This document shows positions 17,731 through 26,785 of a DNA stretch of 32,758 nucleotides, one piece after another. The stretch's first letter is position 1. Each line of letters opens with the position of its first letter. Below the pieces are notes generated by a model that had not been told where the DNA came from, made no database searches, and saw only the letters and a program-made list of their open reading frames with translations. Origin of the DNA: Paludibacteraceae bacterium (GTDB lineage Bacteria > Bacteroidota > Bacteroidia > Bacteroidales > Paludibacteraceae); contig JAFVBR010000023.1 of NCBI GenBank assembly GCA_017479885.1, positions 1-32,758 on the forward strand, read 5' to 3'. A program made the position numbers and the translations under genes.

Positions 17731-18495
17731 ATGGCGAAAATTATTTCAATAGCCAATCAGAAAGGTGGAGTTGGAAAAACCACCACCTCCATCAACCTCT
17801 CGGCAGCATTGGCAGCCGAGGGCAAGAGGGTGTTGCTTATTGATGCCGACCCTCAGGCAAACGCTTCATCAGGTTTGGGCGTAAACATACGCCAACTGGA
17901 AACAACCATCTATGAGTGTCTCGTAGGGGGGGAACCTGCCCGTAAGGCGATTCTGCCTACTGCACAGGAAAATCTCTTCGTCCTGCCGGCACATATCGAT
18001 TTGATAGGAGCAGAGATAGAGATGATAAATATCCCTGACAGAGAACTACTGCTGAGGAATCTGCTCACAGACGTCAGAGATGAATACGACTATATCATAA
18101 TCGACTGCTCGCCTTCACTCGGTATCATAACTGTCAATTGCCTGACAGCTTCTGACACTGTGGTAATTCCGGTACAATGCGAGTATTTTGCTTTGGAAGG
18201 AATAAGCAAATTGCTAAACACCATTAAAATAATCAAGTCCAAACTCAATCCTTCCCTCAACATCGAAGGTTTTCTGCTTACAATGTTCGACAACCGTCTC
18301 CGCCTTGCCAACCAGGTGTATGAAGAGGTGCGCAGACATTTCGGGACTCTGGTGTTCAACACTGTAATATCACGTAATGTGCGTCTGTCCGAAGCACCTT
18401 CTCATGGTATGTCAGTGCTTACATACGACCCCTCTTCCAAAGGAGCACAGAACTACCGCGAACTGGCAAAAGAACTCATTGCAAGAAACGGCTGA
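17731..18495 (+). CDS. parA: Chromosome-partitioning ATPase ParA (Soj)
   Basis: This 254-residue Walker-type ATPase forms, with ParB, the chromosome segregation system. The deviant Walker A motif KGGVGKTT is at residues 11-18 with the signature Lys, followed by LLIDADPQANASSGLG and IIIDCSPSLGIITVN. Length and the absence of an N-terminal DNA-binding extension match chromosomal ParA/Soj. It is followed by parB after 94 nt. A run of seven G at 17926-17932 sits inside the gene, but the protein reads through intact. The gap to parB includes a CTTAAG copy, and no independent promoter is visible there. Confidence 0.97.
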   Translation: MAKIISIANQKGGVGKTTTSINLSAALAAEGKRVLLIDADPQANASSGLGVNIRQLETTIYECLVGGEPARKAILPTAQENLFVLPAHIDLIGAEIEMINIPDRELLLRNLLTDVRDEYDYIIIDCSPSLGIITVNCLTASDTVVIPVQCEYFALEGISKLLNTIKIIKSKLNPSLNIEGFLLTMFDNRLRLANQVYEEVRRHFGTLVFNTVISRNVRLSEAPSHGMSVLTYDPSSKGAQNYRELAKELIARNG

Positions 18496-18589
18496 GAAGA
18501 CTCAGAGTTTTCAATTCTATACTACGCAGTCACTTAAGAAATTTATGACTCTTAGGTAACTTTATAAAGCAATATAACTGAAATCATAT

Positions 18590-19447
18590 ATGAAACCACG
18601 TACAGGACTTGGCAGAGGGCTTGACGCTCTCATTGATACATCAAACGTTACAACCAACGGCTCGTCTTCAATCTCCGAGGTGGAACTTTCTGAGATTTAT
18701 CCCAATCCCAACCAGCCGCGTCGCAACTTCTCTGAAGAGGCTCTGGAGGAACTGGCGGCGTCTATTCGCGAATTGGGGGTGATATCTCCTATTACTCTGC
18801 GCAAGAATGAAGACGGCACATATCTCATTATTGCAGGAGAACGCCGTTTCCGCGCAGCACATCGTGCAGGGCTCACTTCTATTCCTGCTTATATACGCAC
18901 TGCAAAGGACGAGCAGGTAATGGAGATGGCGCTCATTGAGAACATTCAGCGTGAGGACTTGGATGCGATAGAGATAGCACTCGCTTATCAGCGCCTCATC
19001 GACGAGTACAATCTGACTCAGGAGCGCATGTCGGAACGCGTGGGCAAGAAGCGGGCTACCATCGCCAACTATCTGCGTCTGCTCAAACTGCCTGCTGAGA
19101 TTCAGGTCGGAATAAAAGACCGTAATATAGACATGGGGCATGCCCGTGCTCTGCTCTCATTGAAAACTCCTCAAGAACAACTGCTCCTGTACAAGCGGAT
19201 TCTGAAAGAAGACCTGAGTGTGCGTCGGGTCGAACAAATCGTGAGTGGTGAAGACGTTGCGGAGGAACAGAAAGAGGCTGCTCCCAAACCAAAGAAGATT
19301 CAACTGAAAGCCGAGCAGAAAGCACTGAGCAAGAAGCTTGGTGTGCGCGTCCGGATTTCATGCTCCGAAGACGGGAAGGGCAAGATTGTTCTGCCGTTCA
19401 ATACACAGGAACAGATGGAGGCGCTTATTGCATATCTCGACAAATAG
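18590..19447 (+). CDS. parB: Chromosome-partitioning protein ParB (Spo0J)
   Basis: This 285-residue CTP-binding DNA clamp loads at parS sites and works with ParA. It opens with the usual GLGRGLDALI (residues 6-15), has the ParB/Srx CTPase motif GERRFRA (83-89) and ENIQREDLDAIE (about 117-128), a helix-turn-helix region with MSERVGKKRATIANYLRLL, and a C-terminal dimerisation part. I found no parS-like GTTTCACGTGAAAC sequence within this window, so the binding site presumably lies elsewhere. It is followed by DUF5683 after 18 nt, a Bacteroidales arrangement. Confidence 0.97.
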   Translation: MKPRTGLGRGLDALIDTSNVTTNGSSSISEVELSEIYPNPNQPRRNFSEEALEELAASIRELGVISPITLRKNEDGTYLIIAGERRFRAAHRAGLTSIPAYIRTAKDEQVMEMALIENIQREDLDAIEIALAYQRLIDEYNLTQERMSERVGKKRATIANYLRLLKLPAEIQVGIKDRNIDMGHARALLSLKTPQEQLLLYKRILKEDLSVRRVEQIVSGEDVAEEQKEAAPKPKKIQLKAEQKALSKKLGVRVRISCSEDGKGKIVLPFNTQEQMEALIAYLDK

Positions 19448-19465
19448 CATATCAAACCAAGCAAC

Positions 19466-20158
19466 TTGAAGAGACTTATTGTCATATTGTCCGCTATTGC
19501 ACTTGCCACTCTTGTGTATTCGCAGCAGACACAGCCTGACAACGGTTGGGTGGAGGCAGGTTATGCTCAGTTGGGAGATACATTACAGGTAAGACAGGTC
19601 TCTGCTGACACCATACACGTGAAGACTTTAGGCTGGAAACCTGACCCTATCCGCGCGGTGTGGATGGGCACAATTATTCCCGGATACGGACAGATATACA
19701 ATCGTTCCTACTGGAAACTGCCGATAGTATATGGAGCATTCATGGGTTGTGCGTATGCCATCACGTGGACCAACGGACTCTATACCGACTACAAAACCGC
19801 ATATCGCGATATATCCACCGACCCTTATTACAACCCTGTTGACCCCACCAAATCCTATGTGGCTATTCTGCCCAAAGGCTATACCATTGAACCTTCGGGC
19901 AGTGGCGGCTCTATGGGAGGCAAAGCCAAATATACCACTAATTTGCAGAACAATATGAACTCTTACCGCCGATACAGAGATATTTCTATTGTGGCGACAG
20001 TATTGGTCTATGCTCTTTCGCTTATCGATGCATACGTAGATGCCCAACTCTACGACTTTGATATTTCCACAGACCTGTCGCTCAACGTGACACCCGAAGT
20101 GAATCGCGATGTATTTAACAACCGCACAGGCGAACTGAAACTGGCAATAAGATTCTAA
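19466..20158 (+). CDS. DUF5683 membrane/envelope protein
   Basis: This 230-residue protein carries an N-terminal signal peptide (KRLIVILSAIALATLVYSQ) and then the DUF5683 core: WKPDPIRAVWMGTIIPGYGQ at about 52-71, followed by NRSYWKLPIVYGAFMG and a further hydrophobic segment (VATVLVYALSLIDAYVDAQL). The start codon is TTG at 19466; it is chosen because the signal peptide begins there and no ATG upstream is in frame. Function is unknown. Its conserved place directly after parB and before a lytic transglycosylase suggests an envelope task linked to growth or division. Confidence 0.88.
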   Translation: MKRLIVILSAIALATLVYSQQTQPDNGWVEAGYAQLGDTLQVRQVSADTIHVKTLGWKPDPIRAVWMGTIIPGYGQIYNRSYWKLPIVYGAFMGCAYAITWTNGLYTDYKTAYRDISTDPYYNPVDPTKSYVAILPKGYTIEPSGSGGSMGGKAKYTTNLQNNMNSYRRYRDISIVATVLVYALSLIDAYVDAQLYDFDISTDLSLNVTPEVNRDVFNNRTGELKLAIRF

Positions 20159-20176
20159 CAGTTAAAACAGACTGAC

Positions 20177-21451
20177 GTGAAAAGACTTTTTTCGGTATAT
20201 ATATGCTCTCTGCTTGCTGCTGTAAGCCTGTTTTCTCAGGACGCAGCTGTTCCCGACTCGGCAACTTTTGCCGAGGATACTACTATAGTCGTGGGGCATG
20301 ACAGCATACGCACTTATACCCAGGACGAACTTGACATGCGACTGCTGGAGTACACTCTATCGTGGCTTGATACTACCGGTTGCACGGCACAGACCGACAC
20401 TACCGGTTTGCCCGACTCAGTGTATATAGCAAGACTGTCGTCATTGCCATATATAATTGAGATGCCATACAATACTGTCGTGCGTAGTTTCATCGATATG
20501 TATGTTGTCCGCCGACCAAGGCAGGTGGCAAGGCTTCGCACATTGTCAGGGTTCTATTTTCCGCTCTTTGAAGAGAAACTTCATCAATATGGTCTGCCCG
20601 AGGAACTCAAGTATCTCCCTGTAATAGAGTCAGGACTCAATCCAATGGCATATTCGCCCGTCGGAGCTGCAGGACTATGGCAGTTCATGCCGCGCACTGC
20701 AAAGAACTGCGGACTTGAGGTCAATTCGTTGGTTGACGAGCGTCTCGACCCGATTAAAGCCACCGATGCCGCATGCCGTTTCCTGCGTTCGCTTTACGTG
20801 ATTTATGGAGACTGGAATCTGGTCATTGCCGCCTACAACTGCGGACCCGGAAATGTAAACAAGGCCATACGTCGTGCAGGCGACAAACGTGACTTCTGGG
20901 ACATCTGGCCATATCTCCCTCGCGAGACGCGCTCTTATCTGCCTATATTCATTGCAGCCAACTATGCACTCAATTTCGCTGACGAACACAATATATGCAT
21001 GACTCCGCTGCCGCTCACTCTCGCTGCTGATACCATTCTGACTAACCGACGGCTGCATCTGCTGCAGGTAAGCGAGATTACCGGTATCCCTATGCAGGAA
21101 CTGCGCAGACTAAATCCGCAATACCGCCTTGATGTTCTGCCCGGAAGCAAACCCTACGCTCTCTGTCTGCCTGTTGACATGACGGGCGCATTCATAATGC
21201 ACGAGGATACCATTTACAAACATAAGGCTGACACTCTCATTAACAACCGTCGCGAGGTGATTGACCTTGCGCAGAAAACCGATGCCGACGGTTTCCCCGC
21301 TACAGGTTCTTACACATATACTGTCAAGAAAGGGGACACACTTGGCGGAATAGCCAAAAGACAGAAAACAACAGTTGCCAAAATCAAAAAATGGAACAAC
21401 CTGAAATCGGACAATATTCGTATCGGACAGAAACTGAAGATCTACAGATAA
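20177..21451 (+). CDS. LysM-containing lytic transglycosylase (MltD-like)
   Basis: This 424-residue exported enzyme cleaves peptidoglycan glycan strands non-hydrolytically. It has a signal peptide (1-20), an SLT family 1 domain from about residue 130 with the catalytic Glu in YLPVIESGLNPMAYSP (E151), GAAGLWQFMPRTAKNCGL, and AAYNCGPGNVNKAIRRAG. A single LysM repeat at the C-terminus (about 379-424, YTVKKGDTLGGIAKRQKT) binds peptidoglycan. This matches MltD architecture. The start is GTG at 20177, directly before the basic signal-peptide residues. It lies 18 nt after DUF5683 and belongs to the same transcript. In related Bacteroidales a relA/spoT homologue often follows; here a MerR regulator follows instead. 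Confidence 0.94.
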   Translation: MKRLFSVYICSLLAAVSLFSQDAAVPDSATFAEDTTIVVGHDSIRTYTQDELDMRLLEYTLSWLDTTGCTAQTDTTGLPDSVYIARLSSLPYIIEMPYNTVVRSFIDMYVVRRPRQVARLRTLSGFYFPLFEEKLHQYGLPEELKYLPVIESGLNPMAYSPVGAAGLWQFMPRTAKNCGLEVNSLVDERLDPIKATDAACRFLRSLYVIYGDWNLVIAAYNCGPGNVNKAIRRAGDKRDFWDIWPYLPRETRSYLPIFIAANYALNFADEHNICMTPLPLTLAADTILTNRRLHLLQVSEITGIPMQELRRLNPQYRLDVLPGSKPYALCLPVDMTGAFIMHEDTIYKHKADTLINNRREVIDLAQKTDADGFPATGSYTYTVKKGDTLGGIAKRQKTTVAKIKKWNNLKSDNIRIGQKLKIYR

Positions 21452-21505
21452 TACTTAGGCGGATTTAGAACTTAAGATTCTTATGAAAATAATCGTTTTT
21501 TAGCG

Positions 21506-21823
21506 ATGGAGAAGATTTATTACAAGATTAGTGAGGTGAGTGAGATGCTGCAGGTGCCTGCAAGCAAACTCCGCTATTGGGAGAAAGTGATTCCTCAGCT
21601 TAATCCTCATAAGCAGGCAGGAAAGACAAGGCGCTTCTACACGCCAGAGAATGTAGAACTGCTTCGCCGTATAAAGTTCCTTCGCGAAGAGCAGAATATG
21701 CCCGTCGAAGTGGTTATTGCAACTCTCAATGCCTCTGCATCTGATGTTGATATGCGCCTTGAAACCATAAGTCTCCTACAACAACTAAAAACAGAATTAA
21801 CAGAAATACGCAGTAAGATATGA
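21506..21823 (+). CDS. MerR-family transcriptional regulator
   Basis: This short 105-residue DNA-binding protein has a MerR winged helix-turn-helix (YKISEVSEMLQVPASKLRYW, then KTRRFYTPENVELLRRIKF), followed by a helical segment for dimerisation. It lacks the long effector-binding C-terminal domain of the large MerR regulators, like many Bacteroidetes members. Its stop codon overlaps the start of the next gene (ATGA at 21820-21823), so it is translationally coupled to the membrane protein. Whether it regulates that gene or others is unknown. CTTAAGATTCTTA at 21472-21484 lies upstream of its start. Confidence 0.93.
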   Translation: MEKIYYKISEVSEMLQVPASKLRYWEKVIPQLNPHKQAGKTRRFYTPENVELLRRIKFLREEQNMPVEVVIATLNASASDVDMRLETISLLQQLKTELTEIRSKI

Positions 21824-24231
21824 AAACATTCAACTGGAAATCTTTCATCCCGTATGTGGTCGCTATTATGACTTTTGTTGTGATGGCACTGGCATATTGT
21901 TCTCCTATGTTGTCCGGCAAAGTGCTTCGGGCAGGTGATGTGAACAATTGGAAAGGTGCTGCCAACGAGGCTATTGAATACCGTCAGCAGACTGGGGAAA
22001 CAACTTGGTGGACCAACTCCATGTTTGGCGGTATGCCCACATTTCAGATTACAGGCAGCATGCCTTCCGGAAAACTCAGAAAGGCTTTGGAGAATATATT
22101 CCACTTCGGGTTCGATAATGCAATTGGTATTATAATTGCCTATATGATAGGTTTCTATCTGATGTTGCTGTGTTTCGGAGTAAATCCGTGGCTTTCTTTG
22201 GCGGGGGCAATAGCTTTGGCTTTCTCTTCCTATTTCTTTATAATTATTCCGGCCGGACACATGACCAAGGCGAGTGCCATCGGGTTCCTTGCTCCTATGA
22301 TAGGTGGTTTTTATGCCGTGTTCAGAAAGAAATATTGGTTGGGGGCACCTGTTTTTATGGTCTTTGGTGCCATAGGTTCCAATTTACATCCTCAAATGAC
22401 CTATTATGTGGGACTCCTAATGGGAGTGTTTGCATGTGCCGAACTCTACATTCACATTAAAGAACGCAGGTGGAAAGACCTTGCTATGTCACTTCTCGTA
22501 TTGGTTGTGGCAGGCGGAATGGTAGTCGCCACCAAGGCAAGTTGGATGCAGATGAACAACTCATATCTCAAGCAGACAATGCGCGGAGGGCATTCAGAAC
22601 TGACTAAGGACAAAGCTGTGGAACAAAACAAGGATAAAGGTCTTGATATCGAATATGCTACTGCCTGGAGTTACGATATAGACGAAACTCTTACCTTGCT
22701 TGTGCCCAATGTGAAGGGTGGGGCATCCGGCTATGCACTCTCCGACAAGAGTCAGACATACCAGGCTCTTGTGAAGAACGGCTATCCTAAAAAACAAGCG
22801 GCGCAAGCCTGCCGGCAACTGCCGATGTATTGGGGTACACAACCATTTACCTCCGGACCTGTGTATGTGGGCGCTATTGTGTGCCTCTTGTTCCTGCTCG
22901 GACTGATTGTCGTCAAAGGACCGTACAAGTGGGCATTATTGATTGCAACGTTGTTCTCTGTTATGCTCGCATGGGGAAAGAACTTTATGCCGATGACCGA
23001 GTTGTTCTTCAACTACTTTCCTATGTACAACAAGTTCCGTGCTGTCAGTTCAGTGCTCATTGTAGCGGAGATTACGATGCCGCTGCTCGGCTTCATGGCA
23101 CTGCAGCAGATTGTGGAAGAAAAGAAAAACGGTACTCTTGATTTCAAACGTACACTTGTTTCCCTGTATGTATGTGCAGGAATAACGGCTGGTATATGCC
23201 TGTTTCTTGCATTGTTCGGCGGAATGTTGTGGGATTTCAAGGGACATAATGACCCGCAGTGGTTGCAACAGGCTCTGGTTGATGACCGCCGTCATCTGCT
23301 TTCTGTTGATGCATGGCGCAGTTTCGCCTTTGTTGCGGCAACGGCTCTGCTTCTTTGGGCATATCTGAAATATAATGTAAAAAATGTGTGGCTATACGCA
23401 GTGATTGCGGTTCTCGTGGTTGCTGATATTGTGCCTGTTGACAGAAGATATTTCGGTAGTGGTGATTTCATTTCCGACAAAGAGGACAAGTCCTATTTTG
23501 CAATACAGCCGTGGGAGCAGCAGATTCTGCAGGACAAGAGTCTCGATTACCGCGTGCTCAATGTCAATACCAATACTTTCAATGATGCCCGTACAAGCTA
23601 TCGTCTGAAGTCTGTCGGCGGTTATTCAGCAGTCAAACTGCGCAGGTATCAGGACCTGATTGATGAACACATCAGCAAGAACAACATGGCTGTGCTCAAT
23701 ATGCTGAATACAAAATACATTGTTACTCAAAACGGAGTAATGCGTAATCCTGATGCTATGGGTAATGCATGGTTCGTTGACAATGTGAAGTATGTTGATA
23801 CTCCCGATGAGGAGTCTGAGGCTTTGTGGAATCTTGCTATGCAGAACGAGGCTGTTGCTGACCGCTCGTTCTCAAATCTCTTGCCCGAAAATACTGAGGG
23901 CAGCGGAAACATTGAACTTATAGAGTATAAACCCAACAGTTTGTCATACTCTGCTTCGGCAGACGCTGACAAGGTTGCCGTCTTCTCCGAAATTTACTAT
24001 CCTGAAGGATGGCATCTGTATATCGACGGAAAAGAAGCGTCTCTTGCCAGAGTCAACTACATACTACGTGCGGCTCTCATACCGGCAGGAGAACATATGA
24101 TAACTATGCAGTTCGTTCCTCAGGCTTTGAAAACCGACCGTCTCTCTCTTGCCTGCTTCATACTGCTTCTGTTGCTCTCCGTTGTGGTGCTCTGCTCACC
24201 TCTGTACGCTTCACGTATCAGTCGTAAATAA
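21820..24231 (+). CDS. YfhO-like polytopic membrane protein
   Basis: This 803-residue protein has many hydrophobic segments: one at about 10-30 followed by a large exterior loop, then repeated membrane spans between about 105 and 560, and a single final span (about 775-795). Between the last two lies an extracytoplasmic region (about 560-770) ending with SEIYYPEGWHLYIDGKEA and AGEHMITMQFVPQAL. This matches the YfhO family (PF09586), related to GT-C type glycosyltransferases that modify wall polymers or lipids; in Gram-positives YfhO glycosylates lipoteichoic acid, while the Bacteroidetes role is not known. The start overlaps the MerR stop by 4 nt. Downstream are 11-bp repeats and a terminator. 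Confidence 0.88.
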   Translation: MKTFNWKSFIPYVVAIMTFVVMALAYCSPMLSGKVLRAGDVNNWKGAANEAIEYRQQTGETTWWTNSMFGGMPTFQITGSMPSGKLRKALENIFHFGFDNAIGIIIAYMIGFYLMLLCFGVNPWLSLAGAIALAFSSYFFIIIPAGHMTKASAIGFLAPMIGGFYAVFRKKYWLGAPVFMVFGAIGSNLHPQMTYYVGLLMGVFACAELYIHIKERRWKDLAMSLLVLVVAGGMVVATKASWMQMNNSYLKQTMRGGHSELTKDKAVEQNKDKGLDIEYATAWSYDIDETLTLLVPNVKGGASGYALSDKSQTYQALVKNGYPKKQAAQACRQLPMYWGTQPFTSGPVYVGAIVCLLFLLGLIVVKGPYKWALLIATLFSVMLAWGKNFMPMTELFFNYFPMYNKFRAVSSVLIVAEITMPLLGFMALQQIVEEKKNGTLDFKRTLVSLYVCAGITAGICLFLALFGGMLWDFKGHNDPQWLQQALVDDRRHLLSVDAWRSFAFVAATALLLWAYLKYNVKNVWLYAVIAVLVVADIVPVDRRYFGSGDFISDKEDKSYFAIQPWEQQILQDKSLDYRVLNVNTNTFNDARTSYRLKSVGGYSAVKLRRYQDLIDEHISKNNMAVLNMLNTKYIVTQNGVMRNPDAMGNAWFVDNVKYVDTPDEESEALWNLAMQNEAVADRSFSNLLPENTEGSGNIELIEYKPNSLSYSASADADKVAVFSEIYYPEGWHLYIDGKEASLARVNYILRAALIPAGEHMITMQFVPQALKTDRLSLACFILLLLLSVVVLCSPLYASRISRK

Positions 24232-24235
24232 CGTC

Positions 24236-24290
24236 ACCGTACTTTCACCGTACTTTCACCGTAGTATCACCGTAGTATCACCGTAGTTTC
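24236..24290. repeat. 11-bp tandem repeat, five units
   Basis: Five contiguous 11-bp units fill 24236-24290: ACCGTACTTTC twice, ACCGTAGTATC twice and ACCGTAGTTTC once. The first and second pairs are identical within themselves, suggesting recent unit duplication. The array starts 5 bp after the YfhO-like stop. Confidence 0.92.
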
Positions 24291-24322
24291 AAAATAACAC
24301 GTAGAGACTGCTCCAGTAAACA

Positions 24323-24361
24323 GCGGAGGTCTGTCATTTTCCTGACAGACCTCTGCTTACA
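24323..24361. terminator. Terminator between convergent genes
   Basis: A 14-bp stem with one mismatch (24323-24336 with 24343-24356) encloses TTTTCC and is followed by TTACATTTC. It should stop the long parA-to-YfhO transcript. The minus-strand glycosyltransferase stop codon falls within its left arm (24334-24336), so the stem overlaps the end of that gene. Confidence 0.7.
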
Positions 24362-25236
24362 TTTCTTCGGAAAAGCACTAATTTCCACCCCTTTGCCGGA
24401 GACAAAGTCAGTGTGTACCAAACCGCTAACACTATTGTCCCCCCCCATTTGACCAATTCTGACAACCACCTCTTTATATATTTCTTTCTTGAAATGCCGA
24501 GAGTGCGCTGTCTCTCGCTTCTGCCTATCTGCAATGTAAGTTTGTCAAAATACTCCTTTCCCAGTTTCTTTTGCGGAATTATATGGTGAAGTACAGCTTG
24601 GGGCAAATAGTAAAACCTCATGCCCTGTGTCTGCATCTTGTCGAAGATGTCCTTTTCTTCCGCTCCCATCAGACTGTCTCCTTTTCTGCCTAATGCTGTG
24701 TTGAATAGTCCTGTTTTCTCAAATACCGTTGCTCTGTATGCCGCATTCCCTCCTCCCGGGTATTTGCCTTTCGGGTATTCCCGCTCCTTGTCACCATAGT
24801 ACATATATGCCGTGAGCAGAGCCTTTGTGTATGTGCTCATCCACTTTGGTTCCTCTGTTTCGTATAGAGGGATTATAGGTCCTCCCGCAGCCGCTATGTC
24901 AGGGTTTCGCTTGAAGAAATCCATGTATGTGCTCAGATACCGCTCGTCCACAAGTGCATCGTCGTCAACATATAGCAGCACCTCACCTTTTGCCTCCCGT
25001 ATTCCTTTGTTGCGGGCAGCAGACAGACCTTGTTCCGTTTCCTTCATGTATCTGAAACAAACGTCAGGATGACGTTCGCTGAACTCTATGCACACCTCAT
25101 GTGTCCGGTCAGTGCAGTTATTGTCAACAAGCAGTATCTCATATTCCGCCTTTGCAAGCGTATTCCTGGCAATACTCTCCAATAGATTGCCTATGTATTT
25201 CTCTCTGTTATATGTGCAGATGATGACAGATATCAT
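24334..25236 (-). CDS. Glycosyltransferase family 2
   Basis: This 300-residue GT2 enzyme opens MISVIICTYNREKYI, has VDNNCTDRTHEV, the donor-binding VDDDALVDERYL and the acceptor/base region GRKGDSLMGAEEKDI. The last about 35 residues are partly hydrophobic (TIVLAVWYTLTLSPAKGWKLVLF) and may associate with the membrane. The frame opens 10 codons earlier (25266), but that start overlaps the upstream gene; ATG 25236 gives the canonical N-terminus and a 19-nt gap. A run of eight G (minus strand; 24446-24439) lies in the codons for WGG, so slippage would change the hydrophobic tail. Last gene of the polysaccharide cluster. Confidence 0.93.
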   Translation of the reverse strand: MISVIICTYNREKYIGNLLESIARNTLAKAEYEILLVDNNCTDRTHEVCIEFSERHPDVCFRYMKETEQGLSAARNKGIREAKGEVLLYVDDDALVDERYLSTYMDFFKRNPDIAAAGGPIIPLYETEEPKWMSTYTKALLTAYMYYGDKEREYPKGKYPGGGNAAYRATVFEKTGLFNTALGRKGDSLMGAEEKDIFDKMQTQGMRFYYLPQAVLHHIIPQKKLGKEYFDKLTLQIGRSERQRTLGISRKKYIKRWLSELVKWGGTIVLAVWYTLTLSPAKGWKLVLFRRNVSRGLSGK

Positions 25237-25255
25237 AATTGTTTTGTTTAGATGC

Positions 25256-26089
25256 TTAGTTGTCATTGAGGTAGCTGTCTAACAAATCTTTGACGAGATG
25301 GTCTTTTCCGGCAGCAATCTCTTTCCAGCACGAGCCGTTGATTGTATGTAACCAATGCTTGTTGTCAAACCATTCCAGTGAATCTCCGTGACGGTCACCG
25401 CCCTCGCGAAGAGGTTCTATACATTCGTCGGGGAAGTATAGTTCTTTCATGTTTAAGCGGGAATAGATATCATACCAGTTCCCGCCACCTGAATCCAAGT
25501 AGGTCTTATACGGCATTACCGGCATAAAATCCACTTTCTTGTTCTGCACATAGTCGTAACGGAAGAACGACATGATTGCAGACAGGTACCAACATTCTTT
25601 TCTCTCTCTTAATGGTCCGTAAACAGGCTGTGTTGACAAAATGTTGCATATAGAAAGTTTCCTGACAGGAAACAAATCATGATCAATGTATCCGAATATC
25701 TCAGGACGCAAAGTCCTGACGATATGGTGATACACATAGTTTAGACACATGGCATGTGAGTAACTGCCGCCTATCTTGTTCAGTGAGTTTCGGGGCAGCG
25801 ATAAATAAGCAACTTGGTTTTGTCTGCAGAATGACTCTATTTGTACTCTTGCCTCTTTGTCCGCAGAATTATCTGCAACAAGATAGATATAGTCATCGGT
25901 GATATTCTTCTTTAGAAGTTCATACTGATACTGTATGAGTTCGGCATTGTTGAAAGCAATAGTGGTTATAAGCAGTTGGCAAGAGGTGTTGCTTTGAGGC
26001 AATCCGATTTGCTTAAGCGGTTGTTTTGAGAGAGTCAGCCGTTCGAGAAAACGAACCAGTATGCGGAATATGATACGTTGCGGAGTCAT
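25256..26089 (-). CDS. Putative glycosyltransferase (GT-A-like)
   Basis: This 277-residue protein looks like a nucleotide-sugar glycosyltransferase: an opening strand LLITTIAFNNAELIQYQYE, a second strand with YIYLVADNSADKEA, and GYIDHDLFPV around D136-x-D138, a likely DxD metal/nucleotide motif. Beyond that come GGGNWYDIYSRL and an acidic C-terminal part (EPLREGGDRHGDSLEWF). I cannot assign a GT family. It lies 6 nt after the cytidylyltransferase and 19 nt before the GT2, inside the minus-strand polysaccharide run. Base composition looks A/T-richer than the housekeeping genes. It is probably cytoplasmic or membrane-peripheral. Confidence 0.7.
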   Translation of the reverse strand: MTPQRIIFRILVRFLERLTLSKQPLKQIGLPQSNTSCQLLITTIAFNNAELIQYQYELLKKNITDDYIYLVADNSADKEARVQIESFCRQNQVAYLSLPRNSLNKIGGSYSHAMCLNYVYHHIVRTLRPEIFGYIDHDLFPVRKLSICNILSTQPVYGPLRERKECWYLSAIMSFFRYDYVQNKKVDFMPVMPYKTYLDSGGGNWYDIYSRLNMKELYFPDECIEPLREGGDRHGDSLEWFDNKHWLHTINGSCWKEIAAGKDHLVKDLLDSYLNDN

Positions 26090-26095
26090 TCTGTC

Positions 26096-26785
26096 TCAGA
26101 GTTTGCATTTGAGAGCCTGATATAACGTTTGAGCATATTCAAAGTCTTCGGGCCAATCAATGTCGATGGATTCTAAATTGCTTGTCTGATACATCTGTAC
26201 AGACTTGCCTATCCTGTCATGCAGATTGATATAGGTGCTTATATCTGCAATAAATGCGCCACTGTTGACCTCATACCATACTGGAAGGGTCTGTGTGCGC
26301 GGCCACTTCTCGGTCTCTCTGTTGTAATTGACAGGAGCATCATCCTTCCATATAAATGTACGCAAGGAATTGACAGACATAAGTGAATCATATTCAGACA
26401 AGCAATCATAATATGAATCAATCATTGCTTTGTAAGTATCTGCCGAAATAAAAGGTGATGTTACATGAGTCCAGATGATGGTGGCATCTTCTTTTATGAT
26501 GGATGGTACGTAGTTTATCAGTTCATCGGTGGTAGTGGAAGACAGGCAGAGTTGTTCGGGTCGTGGCATAGGTTTTATGCGCTTGTCGGAAAAATCAGCC
26601 CCGATTTGAAGAACAGTCTCATCGTCGGATGACAAGATAATCTCATCAATGGCTTCTGTCAGAAGCAATTGTTCGAGTTTGATTCTGAGAAGTCCTCCCT
26701 CAATACCTGCGAATGTGCGGGTGTTCTTGTTGGGTATGCGCTGACTGCCTTTGCGGCATGGGAGAAAAACTATGTTCTTTTTCAT
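26096..26785 (-). CDS. CMP-sugar (acylneuraminate-type) cytidylyltransferase
   Basis: This 229-residue enzyme belongs to the CTP_transf_3 family that activates ulosonic acids as CMP-sugars (NeuA, KdsB and relatives). The CTP-binding P-loop-like motif FLPCRKGSQRIPNKNTR lies at about residues 7-23, then SSDDETVLQIG, MPRPEQLCLSSTTTDELI, IWTHVTSPFISADTYKAM and a final SIDIDWPEDFEYAQ, all as in NeuA-type enzymes. The substrate is probably a nonulosonic or related 2-keto-3-deoxy acid; which one cannot be told. Its ATG overlaps the stop of the aldolase fusion (ATGA), so the two are translationally coupled, which supports a joint pathway. Confidence 0.9.
   Translation of the reverse strand: MKKNIVFLPCRKGSQRIPNKNTRTFAGIEGGLLRIKLEQLLLTEAIDEIILSSDDETVLQIGADFSDKRIKPMPRPEQLCLSSTTTDELINYVPSIIKEDATIIWTHVTSPFISADTYKAMIDSYYDCLSEYDSLMSVNSLRTFIWKDDAPVNYNRETEKWPRTQTLPVWYEVNSGAFIADISTYINLHDRIGKSVQMYQTSNLESIDIDWPEDFEYAQTLYQALKCKL

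Noticed and set aside
17926-17932. Run of seven G in parA as a phase-variation tract
   Set aside because: parA is a housekeeping gene reading through intact; a single G7 in coding DNA is not exceptional, and switching ParA off would make little biological sense.
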